From: Rossellomorea aquimaris
Lineage (GTDB): Bacteria; Bacillota; Bacilli; Bacillales; Bacillaceae_B
DNA length: 64,000 bases
Assembly (NCBI RefSeq): GCF_001877785.1
Contig: NZ_MINN01000106.1
Coordinates: 124,001-188,000 of the forward strand
Direction: 5' to 3'
In this document: positions 28,123-37,971 of the stretch, piece after piece
Numbering within the stretch: the first letter of the stretch is position 1
How the letters are laid out: the number at the start of each line of letters is the position of its first letter
Notes under the pieces: model-generated
What the model was told of the DNA's origin: nothing
What the model saw: the letters and a program-made list of their open reading frames with translations, nothing else
Database searches by the model: none
Program-made: the position numbers and the translations under genes

Positions 28123-29235
28123 ATGAAGAAAAAAATCGCAGTGTTGCCTGGAGACGGTATCGGTCAAGAGATCATGGATGGTGCATTAGAAGTACTGAAA
28201 GCGGTGGGTGACTGGTTCGGCCATGATTTCGAAGTCGAAAAAGGCTACATCGGCGGAGCAGCGGTCGACCGTTTCGGTACCCCGTTACCTCCTGAAACAG
28301 TAAAGCTGTGCAGGGAAAGTGACGCCGTGCTCTTAGGAGCAGTCGGCGGTCCGAAGTGGGAGCACCTGCCCAAAGAACAGCGTCCCGAAAAAGGACTTCT
28401 CGCCATCCGTAAAGAATTCAATCTATTTGCAAATCTGAGACCGGTGAAAGCATTCGAAAGCCTGCTGAATGCGTCTCCGTTGAAAAAAGAAATGGTCGAA
28501 GACGTCGATCTTGTCATCGTACGTGAATTGACGGGCGGCCTGTATTTCGGCCAGCCGTCCGGACGCCAGGGAAAACATGATGAAGTGGCCGTCGATACAC
28601 TGGTTTACGAACGAAGCGAAATCGAACGGATTGTCCGCAAAGGGTTTGAACTGGCCAAGAAACGGAAGAAAAAGTTAACGTCCGTCGATAAGGCGAACGT
28701 CTTGGAAACGAGCCGAATGTGGCGCGAAGTCGTGAATGAAGTAGCGGTGGAATATCCTGAAGTGGAAGTAGAGCACATGCTCGTCGACGTGGCCGCCATG
28801 AAGCTGATGTACCAGCCGAAGCAATTCGATGTACTGGTAACGGAGAATATGTTCGGTGACATCCTCAGCGATGAGGCGTCCATGATCACGGGATCTCTTG
28901 GGATGCTGCCTTCTGCAAGCTTAAGAGAGGATTCATTCGGACTCTATGAACCGGTACATGGCTCCGCGCCGGACATCGCAGGAAAAGGAAAAGCCAATCC
29001 GCTTGCGATGATTCTGTCGGTTGCGATGATGCTCCGTCACTCATTCGGACTGAAAGAAGAAGCGGAAATGATCGAGCTTGCCGTTCAGGAAGTATTGAAT
29101 GCCGGCTACCGTACCGGTGACCTTTGGACTATGGGCCGCGGCACTGTTGTAGGAACCGGGGCGATGAGCCAGCTCGTCGTGGAACGTCTGGAAGCGGATC
29201 ATGCGTTGAGTTCGATCTTGGCGGCTTACTTGTAA
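28123..29235 (+). CDS. leuB: 3-Isopropylmalate dehydrogenase
   Basis: A 370-residue NAD-dependent decarboxylating dehydrogenase. [19 protein letters not shown] at the start, [15 protein letters not shown], the catalytic [15 protein letters not shown] and [19 protein letters not shown] near the end are diagnostic. RBS ACAGGAGG 9 nt before the ATG. A 199-bp gap with a degenerate array separates it from leuC. Confidence 0.95.
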   Translation: MKKKIAVLPGDGIGQEIMDGALEVLKAVGDWFGHDFEVEKGYIGGAAVDRFGTPLPPETVKLCRESDAVLLGAVGGPKWEHLPKEQRPEKGLLAIRKEFNLFANLRPVKAFESLLNASPLKKEMVEDVDLVIVRELTGGLYFGQPSGRQGKHDEVAVDTLVYERSEIERIVRKGFELAKKRKKKLTSVDKANVLETSRMWREVVNEVAVEYPEVEVEHMLVDVAAMKLMYQPKQFDVLVTENMFGDILSDEASMITGSLGMLPSASLREDSFGLYEPVHGSAPDIAGKGKANPLAMILSVAMMLRHSFGLKEEAEMIELAVQEVLNAGYRTGDLWTMGRGTVVGTGAMSQLVVERLEADHALSSILAAYL

Positions 29236-29259
29236 GGTAGATAAATGATTCGATTTAGT

Positions 29260-29370
29260 GGAAATTCGACATATAGAGCATAAATGATAGATTTCGAGCA
29301 GAACCATGGTGATAGCGAGCATAATTATTGAATTTCGAGCATAAATCCAAAATTCCGCGCATAAAGTATG
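29260..29370. repeat. 20-nt periodic GAGCATAAAT array
   Basis: AGCATAA-like words lie at 29277, 29297, 29318, 29338 and 29358, spaced 20-21 nt, mostly preceded by TTTCG or AGCG. It lies within the leuB-leuC gap inside the operon. Confidence 0.75.
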
Positions 29371-29434
29371 TTCTTCATAGAGTTATGAACAGAATAGAAG
29401 TTTTAAAGACTAATAACAAACCAGGAGGGAGATC

Positions 29435-30850
29435 ATGGCAGGGAAAAATATCATTGAAAAGATATGGGAAAAACATATCGTGCACGAAGAGAAAGGGAAG
29501 CCGGATTTGCTGTATATCGATCTGCACCTTGTTCATGAGGTGACATCTCCCCAGGCTTTTGAAGGACTCCGCCTCAAGGGCAGAAAGGTGAGGCGGCCGG
29601 ATTTGACCTACGCGACTATGGACCACAATGTCCCTACCCGCGAGCGCCATATCGTCCGGGATGAAATCGCCAGGCTGCAGATGGATACGCTGAAGAAAAA
29701 TTGTGAGGAGTTCAACGTGGAACTCTCGGATATCAATCATCCGGATCAGGGCATCGTCCATGTCATCGGTCCTGAGCTCGGACTCACCCAGCCGGGTAAA
29801 ACGATTGTCTGCGGCGACAGCCATACTTCGACTCACGGAGCGTTCGGGGCTCTCGCATTCGGGATCGGGACGAGTGAAGTGGAGCACGTACTCGCAACCC
29901 AGACCCTCTGGCAGGCAAAACCGAAAACGCTGCAGGTGGAAGTGACCGGCGAACTTGGCTTCGGGGTGTCGGCAAAAGATGTGATCCTTCACATCATCTC
30001 CGCATACGGAGTCGGATTCGGAACAGGATATGTCATTGAATTCACGGGTGATGTCATCCGGAACCTCACGATGGAAGAGCGGATGACGGTCTGCAATATG
30101 AGCATCGAAGCAGGTGCAAAGGCAGGACTGATCTCACCGGATGAGGTGACTTTTGAATATCTCGAAGGCAGGGAACACCTGCCTAATCACAAATCATATG
30201 ACGAACTGAAAGCGGAGTGGCGTTCTCTTCAAAGTGACAGCGATGCCGAATACGACGATCACATCTCAATCAAGGGGGAGGACATCGAGCCGCATGTGAC
30301 ATGGGGTACGAACCCCGGCATGGGTGCCGGCATCTCAAGCAATGTCCCCCATCCGGGAGATTTTCAGGATCCCTCCGACCAGGAAGGCGCGGAGAGGGCG
30401 CTGCACTATATGGGGCTTGAAGCCGGCATGAGGATCGAAGACATTGAAATCGACTATGTATTCATCGGCTCATGTACGAACTCAAGATTGAGCGATTTGA
30501 GAGCGGCGGCGGAAGTGGTGAAAGGCCACAAGGTCAAAGAGGGCGTGACCGCACTTGTCGTACCTGGTTCATTCAAGGTAAAGCAGGCCGCTGAAGCAGA
30601 AGGGCTTCATGACATTTTTAAAGAAGCAGGGTTTGAATGGAGAGAAGCCGGATGCAGCATGTGCCTTGCGATGAATGATGATATCGTTCCTCCGGGGAAA
30701 CGATGTGCATCGACTTCCAACCGGAACTTTGAAGGGCGTCAGGGGAACGGGTCACGCACCCATCTCCTCAGTCCTGCAATGGCCGCTGCAGCAGCGGTTA
30801 CCGGTAAGCTGACGGACGTTAGAAAACTAAAAGCAGCGACAGTATCCTGA
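29435..30850 (+). CDS. leuC: 3-Isopropylmalate dehydratase large subunit
   Basis: A 471-residue aconitase-family subunit carrying the 4Fe-4S cluster, acting with LeuD to isomerise 2- to 3-isopropylmalate. [49 protein letters not shown] and GCSMCLAMN supply the substrate-binding and cluster cysteine motifs. RBS CCAGGAGGGAG. leuD follows after 12 bp. Confidence 0.95.
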   Translation: MAGKNIIEKIWEKHIVHEEKGKPDLLYIDLHLVHEVTSPQAFEGLRLKGRKVRRPDLTYATMDHNVPTRERHIVRDEIARLQMDTLKKNCEEFNVELSDINHPDQGIVHVIGPELGLTQPGKTIVCGDSHTSTHGAFGALAFGIGTSEVEHVLATQTLWQAKPKTLQVEVTGELGFGVSAKDVILHIISAYGVGFGTGYVIEFTGDVIRNLTMEERMTVCNMSIEAGAKAGLISPDEVTFEYLEGREHLPNHKSYDELKAEWRSLQSDSDAEYDDHISIKGEDIEPHVTWGTNPGMGAGISSNVPHPGDFQDPSDQEGAERALHYMGLEAGMRIEDIEIDYVFIGSCTNSRLSDLRAAAEVVKGHKVKEGVTALVVPGSFKVKQAAEAEGLHDIFKEAGFEWREAGCSMCLAMNDDIVPPGKRCASTSNRNFEGRQGNGSRTHLLSPAMAAAAAVTGKLTDVRKLKAATVS

Positions 30851-30862
30851 GGAGGCGGACTG

Positions 30863-31468
30863 ATGGCATTCAATCATTTGGAGGGGAAGGTATTCCCTCT
30901 CAATCGCGACAATGTAGATACCGATCAAATCATACCGAAGCAGTTTTTAAAAAGAATCGAGCGCAAAGGGTTCGGCCAGTTCCTGTTTTACCACTGGCGC
31001 TTCGAGGATGACGGGAAGACGCTGAAACAAGACTTTAAGCTTGATACCGGGAAGTACAGCGATTCGGAACTCCTTCTCGGCGGGAAAAATTTCGGCTGCG
31101 GATCATCGAGGGAGCATGCGCCGTGGTCACTTCAGGATTTCGGATTCAAAGTGATCATCGCCAAGAGCTTTGCAGATATTTTCTATAATAACTGTCTGAA
31201 AAACGGTATCCTGCCGATACGGCTCCCGGAGGATACAGTGGATGCTTTGTTCAAAAACGAAAAGAAATCCGATCTTTATAAAATTGAAGTTTCACTGGAA
31301 TCACAGATGCTGTGTGATTCCGAAGGGCTGATTGCATCGTTCGAGGTCGACCCCTATTGGAAGACGATGCTGATGAAAGGCCTCGATGAAATTGATCTTA
31401 CTTTGCAATACGGCGGGAAAATCGAGCATTACGAAAAACAAAATGAGGTGAGTGTCTTGGGAATTTAA
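30863..31468 (+). CDS. leuD: 3-Isopropylmalate dehydratase small subunit
   Basis: A 201-residue swivel-domain partner of LeuC. N-terminal PLNRDNVDTDQIIPKQFLK and GGKNFGCGSSREHAPWSLQDF are characteristic. RBS TGAGGAGGCGG. The TAA stop shares its last A with the ATG of the following gene. Confidence 0.95.
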   Translation: MAFNHLEGKVFPLNRDNVDTDQIIPKQFLKRIERKGFGQFLFYHWRFEDDGKTLKQDFKLDTGKYSDSELLLGGKNFGCGSSREHAPWSLQDFGFKVIIAKSFADIFYNNCLKNGILPIRLPEDTVDALFKNEKKSDLYKIEVSLESQMLCDSEGLIASFEVDPYWKTMLMKGLDEIDLTLQYGGKIEHYEKQNEVSVLGI

Positions 31469-32451
31469 TGAAAAGTGCTGATGTTGTAGAAGCGATGGAA
31501 AGAATATGCGGTCAAGTGCATCGAACGCCGTTGAAGCAGTCTTCAACACTGAATGCCTTCACCGGCGGGAACATTTTTATGAAAATGGAAAACTTGCAGC
31601 GGACCGGGTCTTTTAAAGTAAGAGGGGCAATGAATAAAGTGATGTCCTTATCAGAGGAAGAAGCCGCGAGAGGAATCATCTGCGCTTCTGCAGGGAATCA
31701 TGCGCAGGGAGTCGCACTTGCCGCCACCCAGCGCAACGCGGATTCAAAGATATTCATGCCGAAGAGGACTCCTTCTTCGAAAGTGGAGGCGACAAAGCAT
31801 TACGGGGCGAACATCGTGTTGGAAGGCGAGACCTATCATGAAGCCTATCGTGCGGCTGTCGATGAAATGAAGACAAAGGGCTCGACATTCGTTCATGCAT
31901 TTGATGATCCAAAAGTGATGGCGGGGCAGGGAACCGTCGCACTTGAAATGCTTCAGCAGCTCAGCGATCTGGACACGATCCTTGTTCCGGTCGGCGGCGG
32001 GGGATTGCTTGCCGGCATGGCGCTGGCAGTGAAATCGTTCAACCCCCGGGTAAACATTATTGGCGTGCAGGCACTAGGGGCCCCTGCAACCTATAATTTT
32101 TTCACAGGGAAAAATAAAGGCTCCCTGAATCACGTGCACACAATCGCCGACGGAATCCTGGTGAAGAAACCGGGTGAGCTGACCTTCCCGATCATCCGCA
32201 AATACGTGGATGACATGGTCACTGTGACGGACGAAGAAATCGCTTATGCGATGATGTTCATGTTGCAGCGCGAAAAAACACTCGTCGAAGGTGCAGGCGC
32301 CGCATCCTTAGCTGCCGCCATGTGCCATAAAGTCAAAGTACACGGGAAAAAGGTCGGATGTGTCATCTCCGGGGGCAACGCGGATCCGAGCAAAATCCCA
32401 GTCTACCGGGAACTATCAAAAATGGTCCGCCAGCTTCACTATATCGGATAA
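31468..32451 (+). CDS. ilvA: Threonine dehydratase, short form without regulatory domain
   Basis: A 327-residue PLP enzyme deaminating threonine to 2-oxobutyrate. Schiff-base K50 in [22 protein letters not shown], and PLP phosphate loop GGGGLLAG. It ends after the catalytic domain; the ACT-like C-terminal domain of classical feedback-inhibited IlvA (about 410-510 aa) is absent, as in catabolic TdcB types. The coupled position at the end of ilv-leu argues for a biosynthetic role in isoleucine formation. Confidence 0.9.
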   Translation: MKSADVVEAMERICGQVHRTPLKQSSTLNAFTGGNIFMKMENLQRTGSFKVRGAMNKVMSLSEEEAARGIICASAGNHAQGVALAATQRNADSKIFMPKRTPSSKVEATKHYGANIVLEGETYHEAYRAAVDEMKTKGSTFVHAFDDPKVMAGQGTVALEMLQQLSDLDTILVPVGGGGLLAGMALAVKSFNPRVNIIGVQALGAPATYNFFTGKNKGSLNHVHTIADGILVKKPGELTFPIIRKYVDDMVTVTDEEIAYAMMFMLQREKTLVEGAGAASLAAAMCHKVKVHGKKVGCVISGGNADPSKIPVYRELSKMVRQLHYIG

Positions 32452-32454
32452 AGC

Positions 32455-32503
32455 AGGACGGCTCCCGATCTGAACCGAGATCAGGGGCGGTCCTCTGTTT
32501 TTA
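32455..32503 (+). terminator. Terminator of the ilv-leu-ilvA operon
   Basis: AGGAC-GGCTCC-GATCT / AGATC-GGGGCG-GTCCT imperfect stem followed by CTGTTTTT. Confidence 0.75.
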
Positions 32504-32612
32504 AATGGAGAAGTGAATCGCGGGTCTTCTACGAAAATCAAAAATCGAGAAAAATTTTCTCTCAATCTATCAACAAAGAAAGCTCTTACATTCAGAAATG
32601 CGAAAAAAGGTA

Positions 32613-32641
32613 TTGTAATAGGAAATTATTTCTACTATAAT
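32613..32641 (+). promoter_or_regulatory. Sigma-A promoter of hom-thrC-thrB
   Basis: -35 TTGTAA (32613-32618), 17-nt spacer, -10 TATAAT (32636-32641). Confidence 0.65.
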
Positions 32642-32698
32642 GTCCTCTATACAAATACAAATGTACACCAGAAATAAACAATTGGAGGTTTTCGACTT

Positions 32699-33997
32699 AT
32701 GGAATCAATTTCAATCGGACTTTTGGGACTCGGAACAGTGGGAGCCGGAGTTGTAAAGATCATCGAGAATCATCAGGATAAACTGTCGCATCAAATCGGC
32801 TGTCCTGTGAAAGTGAAAAAAGCCCTTGTCCAGGACTTGGAAAAGGACAGGGGACTGGAAATCGAGGATGGGATATTGACCTTGAATCCCGAGGACGTCC
32901 TGGCCGACCCTGAAATTGATATTGTGGTCGAAGTAATGGGAGGAATCGAAGCGACAAAGGAACACCTCCTCGAGGCTTTGAAAAATAAAAAACATGTCGT
33001 GACGGCAAACAAGGATCTGATGGCCGTACATGGCCCGGAACTCCTGAAAGCCGCTTCCGCCAATGAATGTGATTTGTTTTACGAAGCAAGCGTGGCAGGC
33101 GGTATCCCGATCTTAAGAAGTCTGGTAGACGGGCTTGCATCCGACCGCATCACGAAAATGATGGGGATCGTCAACGGGACGACTAATTTCATCCTGACGA
33201 AAATGACAAAAGAGGGCAGGACCTTCGATGATGTATTGAAAGAAGCACAGGACCTCGGGTTTGCCGAAGCGGATCCGACTGCGGATGTAGGCGGTCTTGA
33301 TGCAGCGAGGAAGATGGCGATCATGTCGACGCTTGGCTTTTCGATGAATGTCGATCTCTCAGATGTAAAGGTGAAGGGTATCACCGATGTGACGGCAGAA
33401 GACATCGAATATGCCGGACAGTTCGGGTATACGATGAAGCTGATCGGATACGCACACCGCGACGGGGAAAAGGTGGAAGTGAGCGTAGAGCCGGCATTGC
33501 TGCCGAATGAACACCCGCTGTCATCGGTGAATGATGAATACAATGCCGTATATGTCTACGGAGAGGCTGTAGGTGAAACGATGTTTTACGGACCGGGGGC
33601 AGGAAGCCTGCCGACGGCGACGGCGGTTGTTTCCGATATGGTCTGCACGATGAAGAATATGAGGCTGGGAGTGACAGGGAAAAGCGCTGTGAACCCTCAA
33701 TTCGAGAAAAAATTGAAGGAACGCGAAGAAATCTCCTCTCAATACTTTTTGCGCCTTCATGTACAGGATGAAATCGGTGTGCTGGCAAAGCTGACGTCCA
33801 TTTTTTCAAATCATGGTGTCAGTTTCGAGAAGATCCTTCAAAATCCATTGAATGGAGCGGGTTATTCCGAAATCGTCCTCGTTACGCATAAAGCATCACT
33901 CGATCATTATGAGGATATCCTGATGGAGCTGAAAGACTATCATGCGATTCATTCGATCGAAAGCTCATACCGGGTGGAAGGGGGAGAGAAGGAATGA
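32699..33997 (+). CDS. hom: Homoserine dehydrogenase
   Basis: A 432-residue NAD(P)-dependent enzyme reducing aspartate semialdehyde to homoserine. Nucleotide motif [13 protein letters not shown]; substrate-site [11 protein letters not shown] and [18 protein letters not shown]-terminal ACT domain from about residue 348 ([20 protein letters not shown]) for threonine feedback. RBS TTGGAGG 9 nt before the ATG. Four-base ATGA overlap with thrC. Confidence 0.95.
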   Translation: MESISIGLLGLGTVGAGVVKIIENHQDKLSHQIGCPVKVKKALVQDLEKDRGLEIEDGILTLNPEDVLADPEIDIVVEVMGGIEATKEHLLEALKNKKHVVTANKDLMAVHGPELLKAASANECDLFYEASVAGGIPILRSLVDGLASDRITKMMGIVNGTTNFILTKMTKEGRTFDDVLKEAQDLGFAEADPTADVGGLDAARKMAIMSTLGFSMNVDLSDVKVKGITDVTAEDIEYAGQFGYTMKLIGYAHRDGEKVEVSVEPALLPNEHPLSSVNDEYNAVYVYGEAVGETMFYGPGAGSLPTATAVVSDMVCTMKNMRLGVTGKSAVNPQFEKKLKEREEISSQYFLRLHVQDEIGVLAKLTSIFSNHGVSFEKILQNPLNGAGYSEIVLVTHKASLDHYEDILMELKDYHAIHSIESSYRVEGGEKE

Positions 33998-35055
33998 GAT
34001 GGAAAGGCCTGCTGGAACAATACGGTGAGCATCTTCCCCTCACGGATGAAACTCCGCTTTTAAGCCTGAATGAAGGGAATACACCGTTGATTGAATTGAA
34101 GACGCTGTCCGAGGAATGGGGAATCGAGCTTTATGCAAAAGTCGAAGGCGCCAATCCGACCGGTTCTTTCAAGGATCGCGGGATGGTCCTTGCAGTAGCC
34201 AAAGCGGTTGAAGACGGAAGCTCGACGGTGATTTGCGCGTCAACAGGAAATACATCAGCCTCGGCTGCAGCCTATGCAGCGCGGGCAGGCATCAAATGCA
34301 TCGTTGTCATTCCTGAAGGGAAGATTGCTCAGGGCAAGCTTGCACAGGCTGTCATGTACGGAGCCGAAATCGTATCAATTGAAGGGAACTTCGACGATGC
34401 ACTGGAAATCGTGAGGGAATTGAGCCATACGGAATCTATGACTCTTGTTAACTCAGTGAATCCATACCGTCTTGAAGGGCAGAAGACTGCTGCGTTTGAA
34501 GTCATTGAAGGCCTGGGCCAAGCGCCCGATGTGCTGGCCATCCCAGTCGGCAACGCAGGGAATATTTCAGCTTACTGGAAAGGGTTCAAGGAATACAGCC
34601 GGCGCGAAGAATCGAGCCTGCCGCGAATGTTCGGGTTTGAAGCGTCGGGAGCTGCGGCACTTGTTCACAATAGGGTATTTCCCGAGCCTGAGACGATCGC
34701 GACGGCTATCCGGATCGGAAACCCGGCAAGCTGGGACTTTGCAGTGGATGCGTTGAAAGAGTCGAATGGTCATATCGACGAAGTGACAGATGAAGAAATC
34801 CTTGACGCATACAGACTGATTGCAAAGAAGGAAGGAATCTTTGCAGAACCTGCTTCCTGTGCATCAATAGCAGGAGTAAAGAAAAGCCTGGATAAGGGCT
34901 TGCTGAAGAAAGGAAGCAAGGTGGTGGCGGTGCTTACAGGAAACGGATTGAAGGATCCCGTCACAGCCATGGAATACAGTCCCGTTCAGCCGGTGAAACT
35001 GCCGAATGACAAGGAAAAAGTAAAGGATTATATTAAAGGAACAATAGGGGTATGA
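33994..35055 (+). CDS. thrC: Threonine synthase
   Basis: A 353-residue fold-type II PLP enzyme converting phosphohomoserine to threonine. Schiff-base K60 in [28 protein letters not shown], and [30 protein letters not shown]. Overlaps hom and thrB by ATGA on both sides, so the three proteins are translationally coupled. Confidence 0.95.
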   Translation: MRWKGLLEQYGEHLPLTDETPLLSLNEGNTPLIELKTLSEEWGIELYAKVEGANPTGSFKDRGMVLAVAKAVEDGSSTVICASTGNTSASAAAYAARAGIKCIVVIPEGKIAQGKLAQAVMYGAEIVSIEGNFDDALEIVRELSHTESMTLVNSVNPYRLEGQKTAAFEVIEGLGQAPDVLAIPVGNAGNISAYWKGFKEYSRREESSLPRMFGFEASGAAALVHNRVFPEPETIATAIRIGNPASWDFAVDALKESNGHIDEVTDEEILDAYRLIAKKEGIFAEPASCASIAGVKKSLDKGLLKKGSKVVAVLTGNGLKDPVTAMEYSPVQPVKLPNDKEKVKDYIKGTIGV

Positions 35056-35993
35056 AGAAGCGGGAGACTCGTTCCTGGAAAATAACCGTCCCCGCGAGTA
35101 CGGCCAATTTGGGGGCAGGGTTTGATTCACTCGGCCTGGCGCTGGATCTGTATTTGACAGTGGAAGCAGTTGAGTCCGAAACATGGAAAGTGACGGCACT
35201 CTCCCCGGAGCTTGAGGTATTCCCTTCTGATGAATCTCATTTTATTGTCGAGATTGCTAAGGAAACTGGAGTAGCTTACGGAAAGAATCTCAAGCCTTGC
35301 GAGTTATACGTTTCAAGTGATATCCCGCTTACAAGGGGGCTGGGATCCAGTGCGGCTGCCGTCGTGGCAGGGATTGAACTTGCTGATGTTTCAGGCGGAT
35401 TGAACCTCTCCGCACAGGAGAAGCTCGAAATCGCAGCGAAATATGAAGGCCACCCGGATAATGTCGGGGCTTCTCTTTACGGCGGGTTCGTCGTAAGCTG
35501 CCGGACGGATGCAGGGGTTCAGCTGATGTGTGTATCTCAGCTGGCGATTGAAGTGGTGGCGGTGATTCCTAAGACTGAGTTGAAGACGTCCGAATCGCGG
35601 GATGTCCTGCCGGGAGAGATGAGCTTTCAGGAGTCTGTCCAAGGCGGTGCGGTTTCAAATGTACTTGTGGCTGCATTTCTGAACGGAGATTGGGAGCTGG
35701 CGGGGAAGATGATGAAAGAGGACCGCTATCATCAGCCGTACCGCAAAAAGCTGCTTCCGCACTACGAAGCAGTCGAGGAAACGGCTAGGAAGTTCGGTGC
35801 ATTCGGCACAGCGATTAGCGGAGCGGGTCCAACCATTGCCTGCTTTGCCGAGAAGGGAGCAGGTCAGTGGCTGCTGAAGCATCTCCGCCAATCATTTCCT
35901 TCCATGGACGTTCTTAAACTCTCCATCGATACTAAAGGAAGTATAGTTGAATGTAAGGAAGCAGCACAGAAGGCCCGTCCCTCCACGCTTTAA
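35052..35993 (+). CDS. thrB: Homoserine kinase
   Basis: A 313-residue GHMP kinase phosphorylating homoserine. [22 protein letters not shown] at the N-terminus, ATP loop [16 protein letters not shown], and [18 protein letters not shown] near the C-terminus. Last gene of hom-thrC-thrB. Its end runs straight into a hairpin and then a family-A repeat. Confidence 0.95.
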   Translation: MKKRETRSWKITVPASTANLGAGFDSLGLALDLYLTVEAVESETWKVTALSPELEVFPSDESHFIVEIAKETGVAYGKNLKPCELYVSSDIPLTRGLGSSAAAVVAGIELADVSGGLNLSAQEKLEIAAKYEGHPDNVGASLYGGFVVSCRTDAGVQLMCVSQLAIEVVAVIPKTELKTSESRDVLPGEMSFQESVQGGAVSNVLVAAFLNGDWELAGKMMKEDRYHQPYRKKLLPHYEAVEETARKFGAFGTAISGAGPTIACFAEKGAGQWLLKHLRQSFPSMDVLKLSIDTKGSIVECKEAAQKARPSTL

Positions 35994-36008
35994 CGTGGGG
36001 GAGACGGG
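35968..36008 (+). terminator. Terminator-like hairpin of thrB lacking a T run
   Basis: GCCCGTC..CCACG / CGTGG..GACGGGC is a strong stem spanning the thrB stop. The usual T tract is missing; a family-A repeat starts right after GACGGGCT. Compare the related hairpin at 40471 with its CTTTATTTAT tail. Confidence 0.6.
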
Positions 36009-36250
36009 CTCCGGCGGCTAGAGGCTCGAGGTCATAAGCTAAATGGTCCATGAAGGCAAAGAGCGCCTTCAAGGACCATTCATCTTATGCTTGTCGCCTC
36101 TGACCGAGCCGCCTCCGCTTTTCTATTGTCCAGCTCCGGCGGCTAGAGGCTCGAGGTCATAAGCTAAATGGTCCATGAAGGCAAAAAGCGCCTTCAAGGC
36201 TCATTCATCTTATGCTTGTCGCCTCTGACCGAGCCGCCTCCGCTTTTCTA
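35999..36250. repeat. Two tandem family-A palindromic elements, inverted orientation
   Basis: Two copies, 126 bp apart, of the reverse complement of the 8785 element (TCCGGCGGCTAGAGGCTCGA...GCCGCCTCCGCTTTTCTATT). They fill the space between thrB and the convergent AbrB-like gene; the last bases encode that gene's stop codon. Confidence 0.9.
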
Positions 36251-36547
36251 TTCACGTATAAGTATGAAACAGTGTTGTTCTTCATTGATGTGAAGGGTGT
36301 AGGAGTCTTGGGGTGTGATGCCCATTTCATCGCGGAGTTCCTTTGGGATATGGACGGTTCCTTTTTCAGATACATATCGTTTGTTATTGGTAGTAAGCTT
36401 TCGTGCGGGCTTGATATAAATGGAATCGTTTTGATAGATGAGCTCTGCCATTCTCCCCGGGATGAGTCCGAACCGCTGCCTCCACTGTTTGGGTAATGTG
36501 ATCATACCGCTGTTGCTGAAGGTTTTGTTTTCGTAAACCTGGCTCAA
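36248..36547 (-). CDS. Small protein with two AbrB/SpoVT-like swapped-hairpin domains
   Basis: Two copies of the AbrB-type motif are readable: FSNSGMITLPKQWRQRFGL and VSEKGTVHIPKELRDEMGI, each followed by a strand-forming tail. Such domains bind DNA as swapped-hairpin dimers; a tandem pair could be a pseudo-dimer. The frame is open up to an ATG at 36655, but that extension (YIYRKNLQVKK) lacks an RBS; a TTG at 36547 follows AGCAGGTG and gives 99 residues. The TAG stop lies in the flanking repeat. Target genes are unknown. Confidence 0.7.
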   Translation of the reverse strand: MSQVYENKTFSNSGMITLPKQWRQRFGLIPGRMAELIYQNDSIYIKPARKLTTNNKRYVSEKGTVHIPKELRDEMGITPQDSYTLHINEEQHCFILIRE

Positions 36548-36730
36548 AATATCGAAACACCTGCTTTCCTTTTTGACCTGTAAGTTTTTTCTATATATAT
36601 ATCGTTTAACCCTAAATATGGAAAGGATAAACACATTCCCGGGAAAATGGTACATATGACTGAGGATGGACGTTTAGGTCTGGAATTACGAAGGGAATAG
36701 TGAAAAGAGCTGCGTTAGGAGGTGATCATC

Positions 36731-37918
36731 ATTGAACCCTTAAGCATGTTGATCCTGCTTATTATTGGTTATTTGGTGTATACGATTGATAAAAAGAAAA
36801 AGAATATCCCTGTGCCGGTGGTGCTGCTGATAATCGGGGCGCTGATTGGATTCTTTCCCGGATTTGAAGGACTTGAACTAACGAAGGACACCATTTTTTA
36901 TTTGTTTCTTCCTGCGTTATTATTCATCTCGGCCTATCAGTTTCAGGTCAGGGAACTAAGAAAGCACGGCGGGGAGATTTTCCTATTAAGTACAGTGGGG
37001 ATAATAGTCACCGCACTTCTCATGAGTATACTGATTTATTATATTCTTCAGCCCGTTTTGCCGGTTTCCTATATTGAAGCCTTACTGATATCCACTATCT
37101 TGACCCCTACGGACCCTGTCTCGGTTGTTTCTATATTAAAGCAATCATCTAATAAACAAGCGCTCGCGAGCGTGGTCGAAGGTGAATCGATGATTAATGA
37201 CGGCACCAGCATTGTTTTATTCACCCTCGCAGCAGGAATTTATTTCGGAAATGAATCTTTTTCAATTACTTCCTTTTCAATGGAGTTTCTATGGGTATCC
37301 TTTGGGGGAGCGGTGATCGGGATCGTATTCGGCTGGCTGGTGAGCAAAGCCATCCATTTCACTTACGATTCCCGCTATCAGATTATGCTTTCAGTGATTT
37401 TAGCTTATGGAAGCTTCTATATCGGGGAAGAAATCGGGGTTTCGGGAGTTCTTGCAACCGTGGCAAGCGGCATAATGCTTTCCTTTGAATATGAACGGAC
37501 CATTAAAGAAGAGCATTTCAGGAAACAGCTGGATGGATTCTGGGAAGTCATCGAGCCCACCATCCTCACCTTCTTGTTCTTATTAATCGGGATTAAAGCG
37601 GTCGAGTATATCTCTTTTTCACTGCTCGGATGGTTTTTCTTCTTATTTATCATTACCTTAGTGGTCCGCTATGTTATTATTATTGGAGTTGTAAAGATAA
37701 GAAAAACATGGAGAAGGACTTACGGCTGGAAGGAAGTCTTTATCCTGACATTGTCAGGAATCAAGGGAACGATGTCGGTCGCCCTGCTTCTTGGGATGGA
37801 AGGGAAAGGAGCGGAATCGATCCAATCCATTTCATTTGCCGTTATCATGTTTTCCCTTATTATTCAGAGCATGGCGATCTATCCATTTTCTAAAATGCTT
37901 TTTTCTAAAAGGAGTTAA
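36731..37918 (+). CDS. CPA1-family Na+/H+ antiporter with probable ATT start
   Basis: An integral membrane protein of about 395 residues with 10-12 hydrophobic segments and the CPA1 (NhaP-like) motifs STILTPTDPVSVVSILK and VVEGESMINDGTSIVLFTLA (ND pair of the ion site). It would exchange protons for Na+ or K+. The frame is open from GTG at 36722, but that codon is part of a perfect AGGAGGTGATC Shine-Dalgarno; ATT at 36731 has 8-nt spacing, while the first in-frame ATG is at 36746. The histidine kinase gene follows after 53 bp. Confidence 0.85.
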   Translation: MEPLSMLILLIIGYLVYTIDKKKKNIPVPVVLLIIGALIGFFPGFEGLELTKDTIFYLFLPALLFISAYQFQVRELRKHGGEIFLLSTVGIIVTALLMSILIYYILQPVLPVSYIEALLISTILTPTDPVSVVSILKQSSNKQALASVVEGESMINDGTSIVLFTLAAGIYFGNESFSITSFSMEFLWVSFGGAVIGIVFGWLVSKAIHFTYDSRYQIMLSVILAYGSFYIGEEIGVSGVLATVASGIMLSFEYERTIKEEHFRKQLDGFWEVIEPTILTFLFLLIGIKAVEYISFSLLGWFFFLFIITLVVRYVIIIGVVKIRKTWRRTYGWKEVFILTLSGIKGTMSVALLLGMEGKGAESIQSISFAVIMFSLIIQSMAIYPFSKMLFSKRS

Positions 37919-37971
37919 GCAGGAAACTGATAAAATCCCTGCATTTGTGAAAGTATAGAGGTAAGACTATA

